This document shows, piece after piece, positions 52,110-61,853 of a DNA stretch of 64,000 bases. A program made the position numbers and the translations under genes. Origin of the DNA: Pantoea sp. BAV 3049 (lineage in GTDB: Bacteria > Pseudomonadota > Gammaproteobacteria > Enterobacterales > Enterobacteriaceae); the NCBI RefSeq assembly GCF_009765445.1, contig NZ_WHOY01000031.1, positions 896,273-960,272 of the forward strand, given 5' to 3'. How positions within the stretch are numbered: the stretch's first letter is position 1; the number at the start of each line of letters is the position of its first letter. Under the pieces are notes generated by a model. It had not been told where the DNA came from, searched no databases, and was given only the letters and a program-made list of their open reading frames with translations.

Positions 52110-52203
52110 GTTTTTATCTTATTGATTTTCATGCACTCGTATCCTTTACAGTGCGGGATGGATTGTCTAATGTGGTGTAAATCACTAACACCTGGTGAAT
52201 TTC

Positions 52204-53202
52204 ATGAGCGAATTTAACGATACCCTACTGGGGGAGTCGAACAACTTCCTGGAAGTGCTGGAACAGGTTTCCCGCGTGGCGCTGCTGAACAAGCCGGTGC
52301 TGGTCATCGGCGAACGCGGAACCGGCAAAGAACTGATCGCCAGCCGCCTGCACTACCTGTCCGACCGCTGGCAGGGACCTTTCATTTCGCTTAACTGCGC
52401 GGCGCTGAATGAGAATCTGCTCGACTCTGAGCTGTTCGGCCACGAAGCAGGAGCCTTTACCGGCGCGCAGAAGCGCCATCTGGGCCGCTTTGAACGTGCC
52501 GATGGCGGTACGCTGTTTCTCGACGAGCTGGCCACAGCACCGATGCTGGTGCAGGAAAAATTGCTGCGCGTGATCGAGTACGGCCAGCTGGAACGTGTTG
52601 GTGGCAGCCAGCCCTTACAGGTCAGCGTGCGGCTGGTTTGCGCCACCAACGATGATTTGCCTTTACTGGCGCAACAGGGAAAATTTCGCGCCGATCTGCT
52701 GGACAGGCTGGCGTTTGACGTGGTCCAGCTGCCGCCTCTGCGTGAGCGGCGCAGCGATATTCTGGTCATGGCAGAACATTTTGCCATTCAGATGTGCCGC
52801 GAGCTGGGGTTGCCTCTGTTTCCGGGCTTCTCCCCGGCAGCGCGACAGGTTCTGCTGGACTATGGTTGGCCGGGTAACGTGCGTGAGCTGAAGAACGTGG
52901 TCGAGCGGTCGGTCTATCGCCACAGCGAAACTGAACAGCAGCTGGATAACATCATTATCAATCCCTTCCAGCGCAAACAACCTTTAGTGACCGATGAAAA
53001 CCCACAGCAGGACATCCTGCCTGCGCTTCCCCTGGATCTGCGCCGCTGGCAGAACCAGCAGGAGAAAGATCTGCTGGATAAAAGCCTGCAACAGGCGCGT
53101 TTTAATCAGCGTCGCGCCGCAGAACTTCTGGGCGTTACTTACCACCAGCTGCGGGCGATGATGAAGAAGCATGATGTGGATTTAAAAGGCGAGCCGGATT
53201 AG
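52204..53202 (+). CDS. pspF: Sigma-54 activator PspF
   Basis: The 332-residue AAA+ activator starts at ATG 52204 (MSEFNDTLLGESNNF), matching the E. coli N-terminus; an upstream GTG at 52195 is less likely. Walker A GERGTGK is at 36-42 and the sigma-54 contact loop GAFTGA at 83-88. There is no receiver domain; PspA inhibits it directly. A Fis-type helix-turn-helix (RAAELLGVTYHQLRAMMKKH) ends the protein. It activates psp and, in E. coli, ycjXF. Confidence 0.95.
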   Translation: MSEFNDTLLGESNNFLEVLEQVSRVALLNKPVLVIGERGTGKELIASRLHYLSDRWQGPFISLNCAALNENLLDSELFGHEAGAFTGAQKRHLGRFERADGGTLFLDELATAPMLVQEKLLRVIEYGQLERVGGSQPLQVSVRLVCATNDDLPLLAQQGKFRADLLDRLAFDVVQLPPLRERRSDILVMAEHFAIQMCRELGLPLFPGFSPAARQVLLDYGWPGNVRELKNVVERSVYRHSETEQQLDNIIINPFQRKQPLVTDENPQQDILPALPLDLRRWQNQQEKDLLDKSLQQARFNQRRAAELLGVTYHQLRAMMKKHDVDLKGEPD

Positions 53203-53324
53203 CCTGGCTGCCGGTTGCGGATCGGCTCTCCCTGGATGAACCAGAATTAGCATACCGTTGCCCGTCGCGGCGGCCAGCAATGCGTTTCGCAGTTTCCTGC
53301 AGGCAGCCGGCCAAACGCTTCAGT

Positions 53325-53414
53325 AAAAAAAAGCCCGCGCAAGGCGGGCTGAAAATACTGGAAGCAATGTGAGCAATGTCGTGCTCTTCTTCGGTAGAGC
53401 CACCGTCGAAGCGC
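53325..53414 (-). ncRNA. ryhB: RyhB-type iron-responsive sRNA
   Basis: The minus strand contains GCACGACATTGCTCACATTG followed by CTTCCAGTATT (53384-53354), identical to the conserved pairing core of E. coli RyhB. It is followed by a terminator, GCCCGC / GCGGGC plus eight Ts, ending at 53325. A -35 TTTACA and -10 TACTAT predict a start at G53414, giving a 90-base RNA, the RyhB length. A Fur-like palindrome lies between -35 and -10. RyhB lowers expression of iron-using proteins when iron is scarce. E. coli ryhB lies elsewhere (near yhhX), so this may be a second copy. Confidence 0.9.
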
Positions 53415-53420
53415 AGAGGA

Positions 53421-53450
53421 ATAGTAATCATTCTCGTTATCACTTGTAAA
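53421..53450 (-). promoter_or_regulatory. Promoter and Fur box of the RyhB-type sRNA
   Basis: Minus-strand TTTACA (53450-53445), an 18-base spacer and TACTAT (53426-53421) form a sigma-70 promoter. TGATAACGAGAATGA (53442-53428) in the spacer resembles the Fur 7-1-7 consensus TGATAATNATTATCA at 10 of 14 positions. Confidence 0.75.
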
Positions 53451-53459
53451 GCACTTTGT

Positions 53460-53474
53460 TGAGAATTTTTCTCA
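53460..53474. promoter_or_regulatory. Second Fur-like palindrome
   Basis: TGAGAATTTTTCTCA is a near-perfect 7-1-7 inverted repeat about 50 bases upstream of the predicted sRNA start. It matches the Fur consensus at 11 of 14 positions and could extend Fur binding or act on the pspF-sapA side. Confidence 0.5.
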
Positions 53475-53636
53475 TTTCCATAGCGACATTGTGCGTATTC
53501 TGAACAGCCCTGCCGTTACTGTGGATTCCATTATGTTGCCGCTTCGCACGAAAAAACGTCAGTTGTCCCTGCAAACTTTGGGCGAGACCGGAAGGTGCGG
53601 TACACTCTGACTATTGCCTGATATTTCAGATGACTT

Positions 53637-55259
53637 ATGCGCACATTTTTCTCCACCTTCTTGCTTGGCCTCAGCGTGTTCAGCGCCGCTGCCTGGTCCG
53701 CCACACCGGGCGATATCCGTCAGAGCGGCTTTGTCTATTGTGTCAGCGGCGCGGTGACCACCTTTAACCCGCAGATGGCCAGCGGCGGACTGGTGGTCGA
53801 CACGCTCGCCGCCCAACTCTATGACCGTTTGCTGGATGTTGATCCCTACACTTACCGGCTGATCCCGGAGCTGGCAGAAAGCTGGGAGGTGCTGGATAAC
53901 GGCGCAACGTACCGTTTCCACCTGCGCCATAATGTCCCCTTCCAGAAAACCAGCTGGTTTAAGCCCAGCCGCCCGATGAACGCTGACGATGTGGTATTCA
54001 GCTTCCAGCGCATTTTCGACCGCAAATCCGCCTGGCATAATGTCAATGGCGGCAGCTATCCCTATTTCGACAGCCTGCAATTTGCCGATTCGGTGCAGAG
54101 CGTGAAAAAGCTGGATAAAGATACCGTCGAAATCCGGCTGAACAGTCCGGATGCCTCGTTCCTCTGGCATATCGCCACTGATTACGCGCCGGTTCTGTCA
54201 GCCGAGTATGCTGACCAGCTGACCAAAGCAGGTCGTCAGGAGCAGATGGACCGCCAGCCGGTGGGTACCGGTCCGTTTCAGCTGAGTGAGTATCGCACCG
54301 GCCAGTACATTCGCCTGGCGCGCAATCCTTCCTGGTGGAAAGGGCAACCTAAAATGCCGCAGGTGGTGATTGATATGGGAGCGGGCGGCACCGGGCGGCT
54401 CTCCAAGCTGCTGACCGGCGAGTGCGACGTGCTGGCCTATCCCGCCGCGAGCCAGATTTCAATTCTGCGTGACGATCCCCGCCTGCGCCTGACGCTGCGC
54501 CCGGGGATGAATATTGCCTATCTCGCCTTCAATACCCGTAAAGCACCGCTTGACCGGCCGGAAGTCCGGCAGGCGCTGTCGCTGGCGATCAACAATGAAC
54601 GCCTGATGGAGTCGATCTATTACGGCACGGCGGAAACCGCCGCTTCAATCCTGCCGCGCGCCTCCTGGGCTTATGATAATGACGCCAGAGTGACGGAATA
54701 TAATCCACAGAAATCCCGTGAGGAGCTGAAGGCGCTGGGGGTTGAAAACCTGCACCTTACGCTGTGGGTACCCACTTCTTCTCAGGCCTGGAACCCCAGT
54801 CCGTTGAAAACGGCTGAGCTGTTGCAGGCCGATCTGGCACAGGTAGGCGTAAAGGTAACTATTGTCCCGGTAGAGGGCCGCTTCCAGGAAGCCCGCCTGA
54901 TGGAGATGAATCACGATCTGACCCTGACCGGCTGGGCCACTGACAGTAACGATCCGGACAGTTTTTTCCGCCCTCTGCTCAGCTGTGCCGCTATGGGCTC
55001 ACAGACCAACTATGCTCACTGGTGTGATACAGAGTTTGACGAAACCCTGCACAAGGCCCTGCTTTCGCAGCAGTTAGCCTCGCGTATTGAATATTATGAC
55101 CGCGCGCAGACTATGCTGGCGAAGTCGCTGCCGGTATTGCCGCTGGCCTATTCCCTGCGTTTGCAGGCTTACCGTTATGATATCCACGGACTGGTGCTCA
55201 GCCCGTTTGGCAATGCGTCGTTTGCCGGGGTTTACCGGGATAAAGGCGAGGAAAAATAA
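53637..55259 (+). CDS. sapA: Periplasmic solute-binding protein SapA
   Basis: The 540-residue family 5 binding protein has a signal peptide ([20 protein letters not shown]). In pathogens SapA is linked to antimicrobial peptide and heme handling; in E. coli SapBCDF acts in putrescine export, and SapD affects Trk potassium uptake. The ribosome site is weak. It is first in the tight sapABCDF operon. About 220 bases separate it from the divergent RyhB-type sRNA. Confidence 0.94.
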   Translation: MRTFFSTFLLGLSVFSAAAWSATPGDIRQSGFVYCVSGAVTTFNPQMASGGLVVDTLAAQLYDRLLDVDPYTYRLIPELAESWEVLDNGATYRFHLRHNVPFQKTSWFKPSRPMNADDVVFSFQRIFDRKSAWHNVNGGSYPYFDSLQFADSVQSVKKLDKDTVEIRLNSPDASFLWHIATDYAPVLSAEYADQLTKAGRQEQMDRQPVGTGPFQLSEYRTGQYIRLARNPSWWKGQPKMPQVVIDMGAGGTGRLSKLLTGECDVLAYPAASQISILRDDPRLRLTLRPGMNIAYLAFNTRKAPLDRPEVRQALSLAINNERLMESIYYGTAETAASILPRASWAYDNDARVTEYNPQKSREELKALGVENLHLTLWVPTSSQAWNPSPLKTAELLQADLAQVGVKVTIVPVEGRFQEARLMEMNHDLTLTGWATDSNDPDSFFRPLLSCAAMGSQTNYAHWCDTEFDETLHKALLSQQLASRIEYYDRAQTMLAKSLPVLPLAYSLRLQAYRYDIHGLVLSPFGNASFAGVYRDKGEEK

Positions 55260-55261
55260 TC

Positions 55262-56227
55262 ATGGTGATCTATACGCTGCGTCGTCTGGTGCTGTGGCTG
55301 GTCACGCTGTCGATGCTGACGCTGGTCGGTTTCAGCCTGAGCTATTTCACCCCCCATGCGCCCCTGCAGGGTGCGTCGTTCACCGATGCCTGTATGTTCT
55401 GGTATAAAGGGCTGTTTCAGCTGGATTTTGGCGTATCCAGCATCAATGGTGAACTGATTAGTCATCAGTTGGGTGAAGTGTTTCCGGCCACCCTTGAACT
55501 GTGCATTATGGCCTTTGCTGTGGCGCTGCTGGCAGGCATCCCGATGGGTATCGCCGCAGGGATGATGCGCAACAAATGGCAGGACAAGACCATCAGCGCA
55601 TTAGCCCTGCTGGGCTTCTCCATGCCGGTTTTCTGGCTGGCGCTGCTGCTGACGCTGTTCTTCTCGCTGAATCTTGGCTGGCTGCCGGTTTCCGGGCGCT
55701 TTGACCTGCTTTATCCGGTAAAAAATATCACGGGTTTTGCGCTGATTGATGCGTGGATGAGCCATTCTCCCTGGCGGCATGAGATGCTGGTCAGCGCACT
55801 GAAACACCTGATCCTGCCTGTCACCGCGCTGGCGGTTGCTCCGACAACCGAAGTGGTTCGCCTGCTGCGAATCAGTACGCGGGAAGTGATGGAGCAGAAC
55901 TATATTAAAGCAGCGGCAACCCGTGGCCTTTCACGCCTGACCATCATTCGCCGCCATGTGTTGCACAATGCTTTGCCACCGGTGATCCCGCGCCTTGGCC
56001 TGCAGTTCTCGACCATGTTAACGCTGGCGATGATCACCGAAGTGGTGTTCAGCTGGCCAGGCCTGGGCCGCTGGCTGGTGGACGCAATCCGCCAGCAGGA
56101 TTACGCCGCCATCTCTGCCGGAGTGATGATGGTGGGTGGTCTGGTGATAACCGTGAACGTGCTCGCCGATATTCTGGGTGCCATGACCACGCCATTGAAG
56201 CATAAGGAATGGTATGCCCTCCGATAA
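55262..56227 (+). CDS. sapB: ABC transporter permease SapB
   Basis: The 321-residue permease has about six membrane helices and the binding-protein-dependent permease (EAA) loop near [20 protein letters not shown]. It pairs with SapC in the inner membrane. Two bases separate it from sapA and it overlaps sapC by 14 bases. Confidence 0.95.
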   Translation: MVIYTLRRLVLWLVTLSMLTLVGFSLSYFTPHAPLQGASFTDACMFWYKGLFQLDFGVSSINGELISHQLGEVFPATLELCIMAFAVALLAGIPMGIAAGMMRNKWQDKTISALALLGFSMPVFWLALLLTLFFSLNLGWLPVSGRFDLLYPVKNITGFALIDAWMSHSPWRHEMLVSALKHLILPVTALAVAPTTEVVRLLRISTREVMEQNYIKAAATRGLSRLTIIRRHVLHNALPPVIPRLGLQFSTMLTLAMITEVVFSWPGLGRWLVDAIRQQDYAAISAGVMMVGGLVITVNVLADILGAMTTPLKHKEWYALR

Positions 56228-57104
56228 TATTTACTCCGAGAAGCGATTGCCCAGCCCGCTGCGTAACACGTGGCGGCTGTTTTATCGTGACACCACCGCG
56301 ATGGTCGGTCTTTATGCCTTTGGCGCGCTGCTGTTTGTCTGCATTTTTGGCCGCCTGCTTGCACCCTATGGCCTTGACCAGCAGTTCCTCGGTTATCAAC
56401 TGCTGCCGCCTTCCTGGTCTCGCTATGGCGACGTTTCTTTCTTCCTGGGAACCGATGACCTGGGCCGTGACGTGCTGAGCCGTCTGTTGAGCGGTGCAGG
56501 CCCGACCGTGGGGTCAGCAATTTTAGTGACCGTTCTCGCGTCGGTTTGTGCCATGGTGCTTGGGGTCTTTGCCGGCCTGACCCGTGGGCTTCGCTCCGCG
56601 GTGATGAACCATATCCTGGATACCCTGCTGTCGATCCCGTCGCTGCTGTTGGCGATCATTGTGGTGGCTTTTCTCGGTCCGAAGCTGGAGCATGCCCTGC
56701 TGGCAGTATTTCTGGCTATCATCCCGCGCCTGGTCAGGGCTATCTATACTGCGTTGCATGATGAGCTGGAAAAAGATTATGTGGTGGCCGCGCGTCTGGA
56801 CGGTGCCACCAGCATGAATATCCTGCGCCACGCCATCCTGCCTAATATTCTGGCGCTGATGGTCAGCGAATTTACCCGGGCGCTGTCGATGGCGATCCTT
56901 GATATTGCTGCGCTGGGCTTTCTGGATCTGGGCGCGCAGTTGCCTTCGCCGGAATGGGGAGCCATGCTTGGAGATGCCCTGGAGCTGATTTATGTCGCTC
57001 CCTGGACGGTAATGCTGCCAGGTGCGGCAATCATGCTGAGCGTGCTGATTATTAATCTGTTGGGTGACGGCGTCCGCCGGGCCATCGTTGCGGGAGTTGA
57101 ATAA
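56214..57104 (+). CDS. sapC: ABC transporter permease SapC
   Basis: The 296-residue permease has a DppC/OppC-type N-terminal part with one helix (about 30-50), then five helices and the EAA loop ([20 protein letters not shown]). Start ATG 56214 overlaps the sapB end; the stop is directly followed by sapD. Confidence 0.95.
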   Translation: MPSDNIYSEKRLPSPLRNTWRLFYRDTTAMVGLYAFGALLFVCIFGRLLAPYGLDQQFLGYQLLPPSWSRYGDVSFFLGTDDLGRDVLSRLLSGAGPTVGSAILVTVLASVCAMVLGVFAGLTRGLRSAVMNHILDTLLSIPSLLLAIIVVAFLGPKLEHALLAVFLAIIPRLVRAIYTALHDELEKDYVVAARLDGATSMNILRHAILPNILALMVSEFTRALSMAILDIAALGFLDLGAQLPSPEWGAMLGDALELIYVAPWTVMLPGAAIMLSVLIINLLGDGVRRAIVAGVE

Positions 57105-58097
57105 ATGCCGCTGCTCGATATTCGTAACCTGACCATTGAATTTATGACTGCCGACGGGCCGGTGAAAGCGGTGGATCGCGTCAGTATCACCCTCACAGAG
57201 GGCGAAGTGCGCGGTCTTGTGGGTGAGTCTGGTTCAGGTAAGAGCCTGATCGCTAAAGCGATTTGCGGCGTCACCAAAGATAACTGGCGCATAACCGCTG
57301 ACCGTATGCGTTTTGACGACATCGATCTGCTGCACCTGTCGCCCCGTGAGCGCCGTAAGTTGGTTGGTCATAACGTCTCGATGATTTTCCAGGAACCGCA
57401 GTCCTGTCTGGATCCTTCCGAAAGCATCGGTAAGCAACTGATGCAGGCTATTCCGGGCTGGACATACAAAGGCCGCTGGTATCAGCGTTTCCGCTGGCGC
57501 CATCGCCGGGCCATTGAGCTGCTGCACCGTGTCGGGATTAAAGATCATAAAGATATCATGCGCAGCTTCCCCTACGAACTGACCGAAGGCGAGTGCCAGA
57601 AAGCGATGATTGCCATTGCGCTGGCCAACCAGCCACGTCTGCTGATCGCCGATGAACCGACCAACGCGATGGAGCCAACCACCCAGGCACAGATTTTCCG
57701 CCTGCTGACGCGGCTCAATCAGAACAATAACACCACCATCCTGCTGATCAGCCACGATCTGCAGATGCTCAGTCACTGGGCAGATCGCATTAACGTGATG
57801 TACTGCGGCCAGACGGTGGAAACAGCGCCCAGCGATGAGCTGATCGCCTCGCCGCATCATCCTTATACTCAGGCGCTGATCCGTGCGATGCCGGACTTTG
57901 GCCTGTCGCTGCCGCACAAAAGCCGTCTGAATACGCTGCCGGGTGCCATTCCGTCACTGGAACATCTGCCGATTGGCTGCCGTCTGGGGCCGCGATGTCC
58001 TTATGCACAGAAAACCTGCATTCAAAGACCACGACTGACCGGCGCAAAAACGCATCTGTTTGCCTGCCACTTCCCGCTTAACATGGAGAGTCAGTAA
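57105..58097 (+). CDS. sapD: ABC transporter ATPase SapD
   Basis: The 330-residue ATPase has Walker A GESGSGKS (40-47), a modified signature [15 protein letters not shown] in place of LSGGQ, Walker [14 protein letters not shown], and the oligopeptide-type C-terminal extension with cysteines ([16 protein letters not shown]). In E. coli SapD gives ATP-dependence to Trk potassium uptake. Its stop shares one base with the sapF start. Confidence 0.95.
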   Translation: MPLLDIRNLTIEFMTADGPVKAVDRVSITLTEGEVRGLVGESGSGKSLIAKAICGVTKDNWRITADRMRFDDIDLLHLSPRERRKLVGHNVSMIFQEPQSCLDPSESIGKQLMQAIPGWTYKGRWYQRFRWRHRRAIELLHRVGIKDHKDIMRSFPYELTEGECQKAMIAIALANQPRLLIADEPTNAMEPTTQAQIFRLLTRLNQNNNTTILLISHDLQMLSHWADRINVMYCGQTVETAPSDELIASPHHPYTQALIRAMPDFGLSLPHKSRLNTLPGAIPSLEHLPIGCRLGPRCPYAQKTCIQRPRLTGAKTHLFACHFPLNMESQ

Positions 58098-58915
58098 TGG
58101 TTGAAACACTGCTGGAAGTCCGCAGTCTCAGCAAGACTTACCGTTATCGTACCGGGCTGTTCAGACGACAGCATGTTGAAGCGGTGAAGGAAGTCAGCTT
58201 TATGCTGCGGGAACGCCAGACCCTGGCCATTATCGGCGAAAATGGCTCTGGTAAATCGACGCTGGCGAAGATGCTCAGCGGTATGATTGCACCCAGCGCA
58301 GGCGATATCGTGATTGACGATCATCCGCTGGAGTATGGTGACTACGGCTACCGTAGCCAGCGTATTCGCATGATTTTTCAGGATCCTTCGACGTCACTGA
58401 ATCCGCGTCAGCGTATCAGCCAGATCCTCGACTTTCCGCTGAGGCTCAATACAGAGCTGTCGGCGGAAGATCGTGAAAAGCGCATTATTGCTACGCTGCG
58501 CCAGGTGGGACTGCTTCGCGATCATGCAGCCTATTATCCGCATATGCTGGCTCCGGGTCAGAAACAGCGTGTGGGTCTGGCACGTGCGCTGATCCTGCAG
58601 CCCAAAGTGATCGTTGCCGATGAGGCGCTGGCCTCGCTGGATATGTCGATGCGTTCGCAGCTGGTTAACCTGATGCTGGAACTGCAGGACAAACACGGCA
58701 TCGCCTACATCTATGTGACGCAGCATCTGGGGATGATGAAGCACATCAGCGACCAGGTGCTGGTGATGCATCAGGGCGAGGTCGTTGAGCGTGGCAGCAC
58801 GGCGGACGTCCTCGCCTGCCCTTTGCATGACCAGACCAAACGGCTGATTAACAGCCATTTCGGTGAAGCCCTGACTGCCGATGCCTGGCGTAAAGACCGC
58901 ATCGCCTACCGTTAG
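58097..58915 (+). CDS. sapF: ABC transporter ATPase SapF
   Basis: The 272-residue ATPase has Walker A GENGSGKS (47-54), signature LAPGQKQRVGLARAL and Walker B VIVADEALASLD. It is the second nucleotide-binding subunit and last gene of the operon, with ATG overlapping the sapD TAA. A hairpin AACCGCT / AGCGGTT at 58942-58963 follows. Confidence 0.95.
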   Translation: MVETLLEVRSLSKTYRYRTGLFRRQHVEAVKEVSFMLRERQTLAIIGENGSGKSTLAKMLSGMIAPSAGDIVIDDHPLEYGDYGYRSQRIRMIFQDPSTSLNPRQRISQILDFPLRLNTELSAEDREKRIIATLRQVGLLRDHAAYYPHMLAPGQKQRVGLARALILQPKVIVADEALASLDMSMRSQLVNLMLELQDKHGIAYIYVTQHLGMMKHISDQVLVMHQGEVVERGSTADVLACPLHDQTKRLINSHFGEALTADAWRKDRIAYR

Positions 58916-58941
58916 CGTTCAGTCTTCACCAACTTGCCTTT

Positions 58942-58963
58942 AACCGCTCTGCCCTGAGCGGTT
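58942..58963 (+). terminator. Hairpin after sapF
   Basis: AACCGCT / AGCGGTT is a 7-bp stem with an eight-base loop, 26 bases after the sapF stop. Only a short T stretch follows, so it is a moderate candidate for the operon terminator. Confidence 0.5.
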
Positions 58964-59089
58964 TCTGTCCGCTTATTGCATATCACTTCGCCTTTATGCT
59001 TTTCCGCTATTTATTAGCACCGATCGGTCTTTTGTTCGCCAATTCTCCTGCGCGAGGATAAGTGTTGCCCTGGTCGAATAGGAATGAAC

Positions 59090-60241
59090 ATGGAACAGCG
59101 CCGTTTTTCCGGCAACAGCCACTGGTATCATGAAACGCAATCCACGCTCACTTCACAAGCCGCACCGCTGGTCCCTGAGGCCGCTGATATTGAAGACCGT
59201 TTTCTGCTTGGTCTCGCGCCGCTATGTGAAGGTGAACTGAAAAATATATTGCAGCAGGCACAGCCTGCTCTGCTGGCTTCCCGCGATCTTTATCAGCTAT
59301 TGTTTCCACGGCAGCTCAGCACTTCGCACACGCATACCCTGACGTTGTACGATCGCCTCAGCACTGCGCTGACCGTTGCTCAGGTGACCGGAGTTCAGCG
59401 TTTGTGCAACCATTATGCAGCACGGCTTAATCCTCTCTCCGGTCCGGACTCCTCTCGTGAGAGCAACCGCCGTCTGACGCAGATTACCGAGTATGCCCGG
59501 CAGCTTGCCAGCCAGCCAACGCTGATTGACGCTGCCGCACTGCAACGTCTCGATGACGTTGGGCTTACCGCTCCGGATATTATTACCTTTAGTCAGATTA
59601 TTGGCTTTGTCAGCTACCAGGCTCGCCTGGTTGCCGGTATTAATGCCCTGCTCGCCCTGCCAGTCCGCTGGATACCGGGTGTTCCGGTTCCGGAGGATGC
59701 AGACGCTGAGTGCTTTGATCATACCGGGCCGTGGCTGCCCCAGTTGCCGCCTGTGGAGCTACGCTATGCTTCAGCCAGCCAGCTCGAAGCGCTAACCTTT
59801 TGCCAGCCACAGCAGGCGTTGAGTGAAAGCGCATGGCTGCTGGCGCACGATGCCGCGGCACTGTATGGCTGGAGTCTGCTAATTAACACGCTGGAAGCCC
59901 CGCTGGAAACATCGGAAGGGGCTCTGGCAGCGGCCGCAACCGCCAGAATCAATGGCAGCCCGGCCTGTTTTTATCGCTATGCCAATGAGACGTTGCGCAC
60001 GGCGCTGAAGGAAGGCATTGAGCATGCTGTGGCCACAGCCACTTCGCATGAGCAAGCGGTGATCCAGCTCGCCGCCCAGCTCACACGTTCACCGGAACGC
60101 TTTAATGCCGCACATCTGCAACCACTGAGTGAGTCAGGGCTGCCACTGCAGGCTGTTTTCGGCGTAATTCAGAGCGTGGCCCTGGCAAACTGGAACAATC
60201 GCTTGCTGCAAACGTTGGGATCAACCCGCGCTGCTGAGTAA
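59090..60241 (+). CDS. CMD (alkylhydroperoxidase-like) domain protein
   Basis: The 383-residue product starts at ATG 59090 (AGGA six bases upstream; ATG 59084 is too close to it). It looks like two related all-helical halves (about 30-190 and 215-375). The first contains LTAPDIITFSQIIGFVSYQARLVAGI and the second ends with a matching FNAAHLQPLSESGLPLQAVFGV. This is the pattern of carboxymuconolactone-decarboxylase-like proteins of the Avi_7169/7170 type fused in one chain. The CxxC pair of AhpD is not visible. Function unknown; it converges on a LysR regulator. Confidence 0.7.
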   Translation: MEQRRFSGNSHWYHETQSTLTSQAAPLVPEAADIEDRFLLGLAPLCEGELKNILQQAQPALLASRDLYQLLFPRQLSTSHTHTLTLYDRLSTALTVAQVTGVQRLCNHYAARLNPLSGPDSSRESNRRLTQITEYARQLASQPTLIDAAALQRLDDVGLTAPDIITFSQIIGFVSYQARLVAGINALLALPVRWIPGVPVPEDADAECFDHTGPWLPQLPPVELRYASASQLEALTFCQPQQALSESAWLLAHDAAALYGWSLLINTLEAPLETSEGALAAAATARINGSPACFYRYANETLRTALKEGIEHAVATATSHEQAVIQLAAQLTRSPERFNAAHLQPLSESGLPLQAVFGVIQSVALANWNNRLLQTLGSTRAAE

Positions 60242-60277
60242 GCCGCTATCGCGGGTGGGATGCTTTTCCTGCCATGC

Positions 60278-61177
60278 TCAGCGCTTGCTCAGCCAGCGGC
60301 GAACTTCGTCAAAGAAATGCTGTGACAGCGGTGTCGCCCGGCCAGGCTCCGCAATAACAAGGGCCGCCTGCCGTGCCATTGGCGCAATCGCCAGCGGACG
60401 CGCCAGCAGCTCAGGCATCATTTCCGGCAGCAGATGACCACGCGGCGAGATCAGACAGCCCAATCCAACCTGCACACCCTGCGCCAGCTGAAACACCGAC
60501 GTGGTTTCAAGAATCACTCTGGGATGCAATTCAGCCTCGCGGAAGTACATATCCAGATAACGCCGGAAATAACGAGTCTGTTCTGCCAGGCATAATGGAA
60601 TGTCTTTCAGCTCGCTGATGGACAGTTCGCCCTCGCCGACCAGTTGGGGAAAATGGCCGGGATGGAACACCACCTCTACACCATTATCCTGCAGCAGTTC
60701 GGCCTGAAAATGCAGCTCACGTAATGTTGCCAGTTCAAAGAATCCGATGCCGACATCCACGGTATGGCTGTTCAGCGCATCCAGCAGTTGGTCGGCACTC
60801 AGCACCGCGACCCGATAATCCAACTGCGCAAAACGGTCGCTGATGCCTTTCAGTAATACAGGCAGCGACACGCTGCACTGTGGCACAACGCCAATCCTGA
60901 GCGTGCCCGTCACTCCGTGCTTCAGAGATTCCACTTCAAGCTTCAGACCCTGATAGACCGAAACGATCTCCCGCGCCCAGGTCAGCACCCGGTCGCCTTC
61001 TGGAGTGAAGCCATCAAAGTTGTTGCTGCGGTTAATCAGTGACAGCCCCAGCTCGCGCTCAAGGTTTTTCAGCCGCATCGACAACGTCGGCTGGCTGACA
61101 AAACTGGCTTCTGCGGCGCGACCAAAATGCCGCTCCCGCTCAAGGTTACACAGGTAAATTAGCTGTTTGATGTCCAT
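60278..61177 (-). CDS. LysR-family transcriptional regulator
   Basis: The 299-residue regulator has a typical winged helix-turn-helix (MDIKQLIYLCNLERERHFGR, then AAEASFVSQPTLSMRLKNLE) and a periplasmic-binding-like effector domain from about residue 92 (TLRIGVVPQCS). The ligand is not known. It converges on the CMD-domain gene. It is the last chromosomal-looking gene before the prophage genes. Confidence 0.9.
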   Translation of the reverse strand: MDIKQLIYLCNLERERHFGRAAEASFVSQPTLSMRLKNLERELGLSLINRSNNFDGFTPEGDRVLTWAREIVSVYQGLKLEVESLKHGVTGTLRIGVVPQCSVSLPVLLKGISDRFAQLDYRVAVLSADQLLDALNSHTVDVGIGFFELATLRELHFQAELLQDNGVEVVFHPGHFPQLVGEGELSISELKDIPLCLAEQTRYFRRYLDMYFREAELHPRVILETTSVFQLAQGVQVGLGCLISPRGHLLPEMMPELLARPLAIAPMARQAALVIAEPGRATPLSQHFFDEVRRWLSKR

Positions 61178-61230
61178 TGTTAATATTTATCAATAGGTTA
61201 CAACAAAATAAATTCATCACATGAAATTCT

Positions 61231-61250
61231 GTGTACTAATCCGTGTACTA
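61231..61250. repeat. GTGTACTA direct repeat at the prophage edge
   Basis: GTGTACTA occurs at 61231-61238 and again at 61243-61250, between lysR and the last phage gene. It may be part of an attachment site or only a chance repeat; the other prophage end is outside the window. Confidence 0.3.
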
Positions 61251-61277
61251 CTATTGATTTCAGCTCAAAATCTACCC

Positions 61278-61598
61278 TCAAATAATTGGCCGGTGATCTT
61301 CATAATGAGTCACAATAGTGAAGGTAACAGTACCCAACATCATAAGGTCGTCAAGAACAGGCCCTTCGATTGTCTCACCATCAGAAGTGATCAACGCCTT
61401 CCCCTGCATCTTACCGATCCCACACTGCCCGTAAAGCTCATAAATGAACTCGTCTCCGCGCGAAGGACGCACAGCCCGGTCAATAACGTAGATGTCGCCA
61501 TCTTTTTCGTAAAGCTGCGACGTGGGACTGATGCGGCATATCGTGTTCAGATTCGGCCGCTCTTCGGTGTAATCTGTTGCCGGACTCGGAAATCCCAT
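61278..61598 (-). CDS. UmuD'-like protein without catalytic serine
   Basis: The 106-residue product starts at ATG 61598, after a strong GGGGGAGG. Its N-terminus MGFPSPATDYTEERPNLN aligns with the UmuD sequence that begins right at the self-cleavage site (Cys24-Gly25; GFPSPAADYVEQRIDLN). The stretch holding UmuD Ser60 (GDSMIDGGISDGD) is reduced to a single GDIYVID, so the nucleophile is gone, while GK near residues 62-63 sits near the catalytic Lys position. The C-terminal strands (TIEGPVLDDLMMLGTVTFTI) fit the S24/LexA fold. Second gene of an operon behind a LexA box; no umuC follows. Confidence 0.72.
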   Translation of the reverse strand: MGFPSPATDYTEERPNLNTICRISPTSQLYEKDGDIYVIDRAVRPSRGDEFIYELYGQCGIGKMQGKALITSDGETIEGPVLDDLMMLGTVTFTIVTHYEDHRPII

Positions 61599-61599
61599 G

Positions 61600-61839
61600 T
61601 CAACCTCCCCCGTTCGGATTGAAAAGCATGAATGTACGCCGATCACCTTCTTCCGTGCTGACGTCTTTAAAGCATGACTGGTAGTGCTCTATCCAGACGT
61701 TCGCCTCTCTGAGTGACCAGTCAAAATTTATGGTTTTCAGCTCGTTTACAAAATCGATGGTGCTGACCGTGCGCCGACCGTTTCCGGCCACTTTGATCGC
61801 ATTCTTGAATGCGGATGGTATCTCATAGTCGCGTGGCAT
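61600..61839 (-). CDS. SOS-controlled prophage protein, 79 residues
   Basis: The soluble-looking 79-residue product has an N-terminal helix (PSAFKNAIKVAG), a middle WSLREANVWIEHYQSCF that may be a small helix-turn-helix-like fold, and a Gly-rich end (NPNGGG). I know no function for it. The ATG at 61839 lies 15 bases after a perfect LexA-type box. Its stop is one base from the start of the UmuD'-like gene, and its last codons form that gene's ribosome site, so the two are translationally coupled. Confidence 0.68.
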   Translation of the reverse strand: MPRDYEIPSAFKNAIKVAGNGRRTVSTIDFVNELKTINFDWSLREANVWIEHYQSCFKDVSTEEGDRRTFMLFNPNGGG

Positions 61840-61853
61840 AACTCACCCCAAAT

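Noticed and set aside
53135-53443. 102-codon minus-strand frame starting MITRMITIPLRFDGG
   Set aside because: It runs straight through the RyhB core and its terminator and into the pspF 3' end; the RNA gene explains the conservation.
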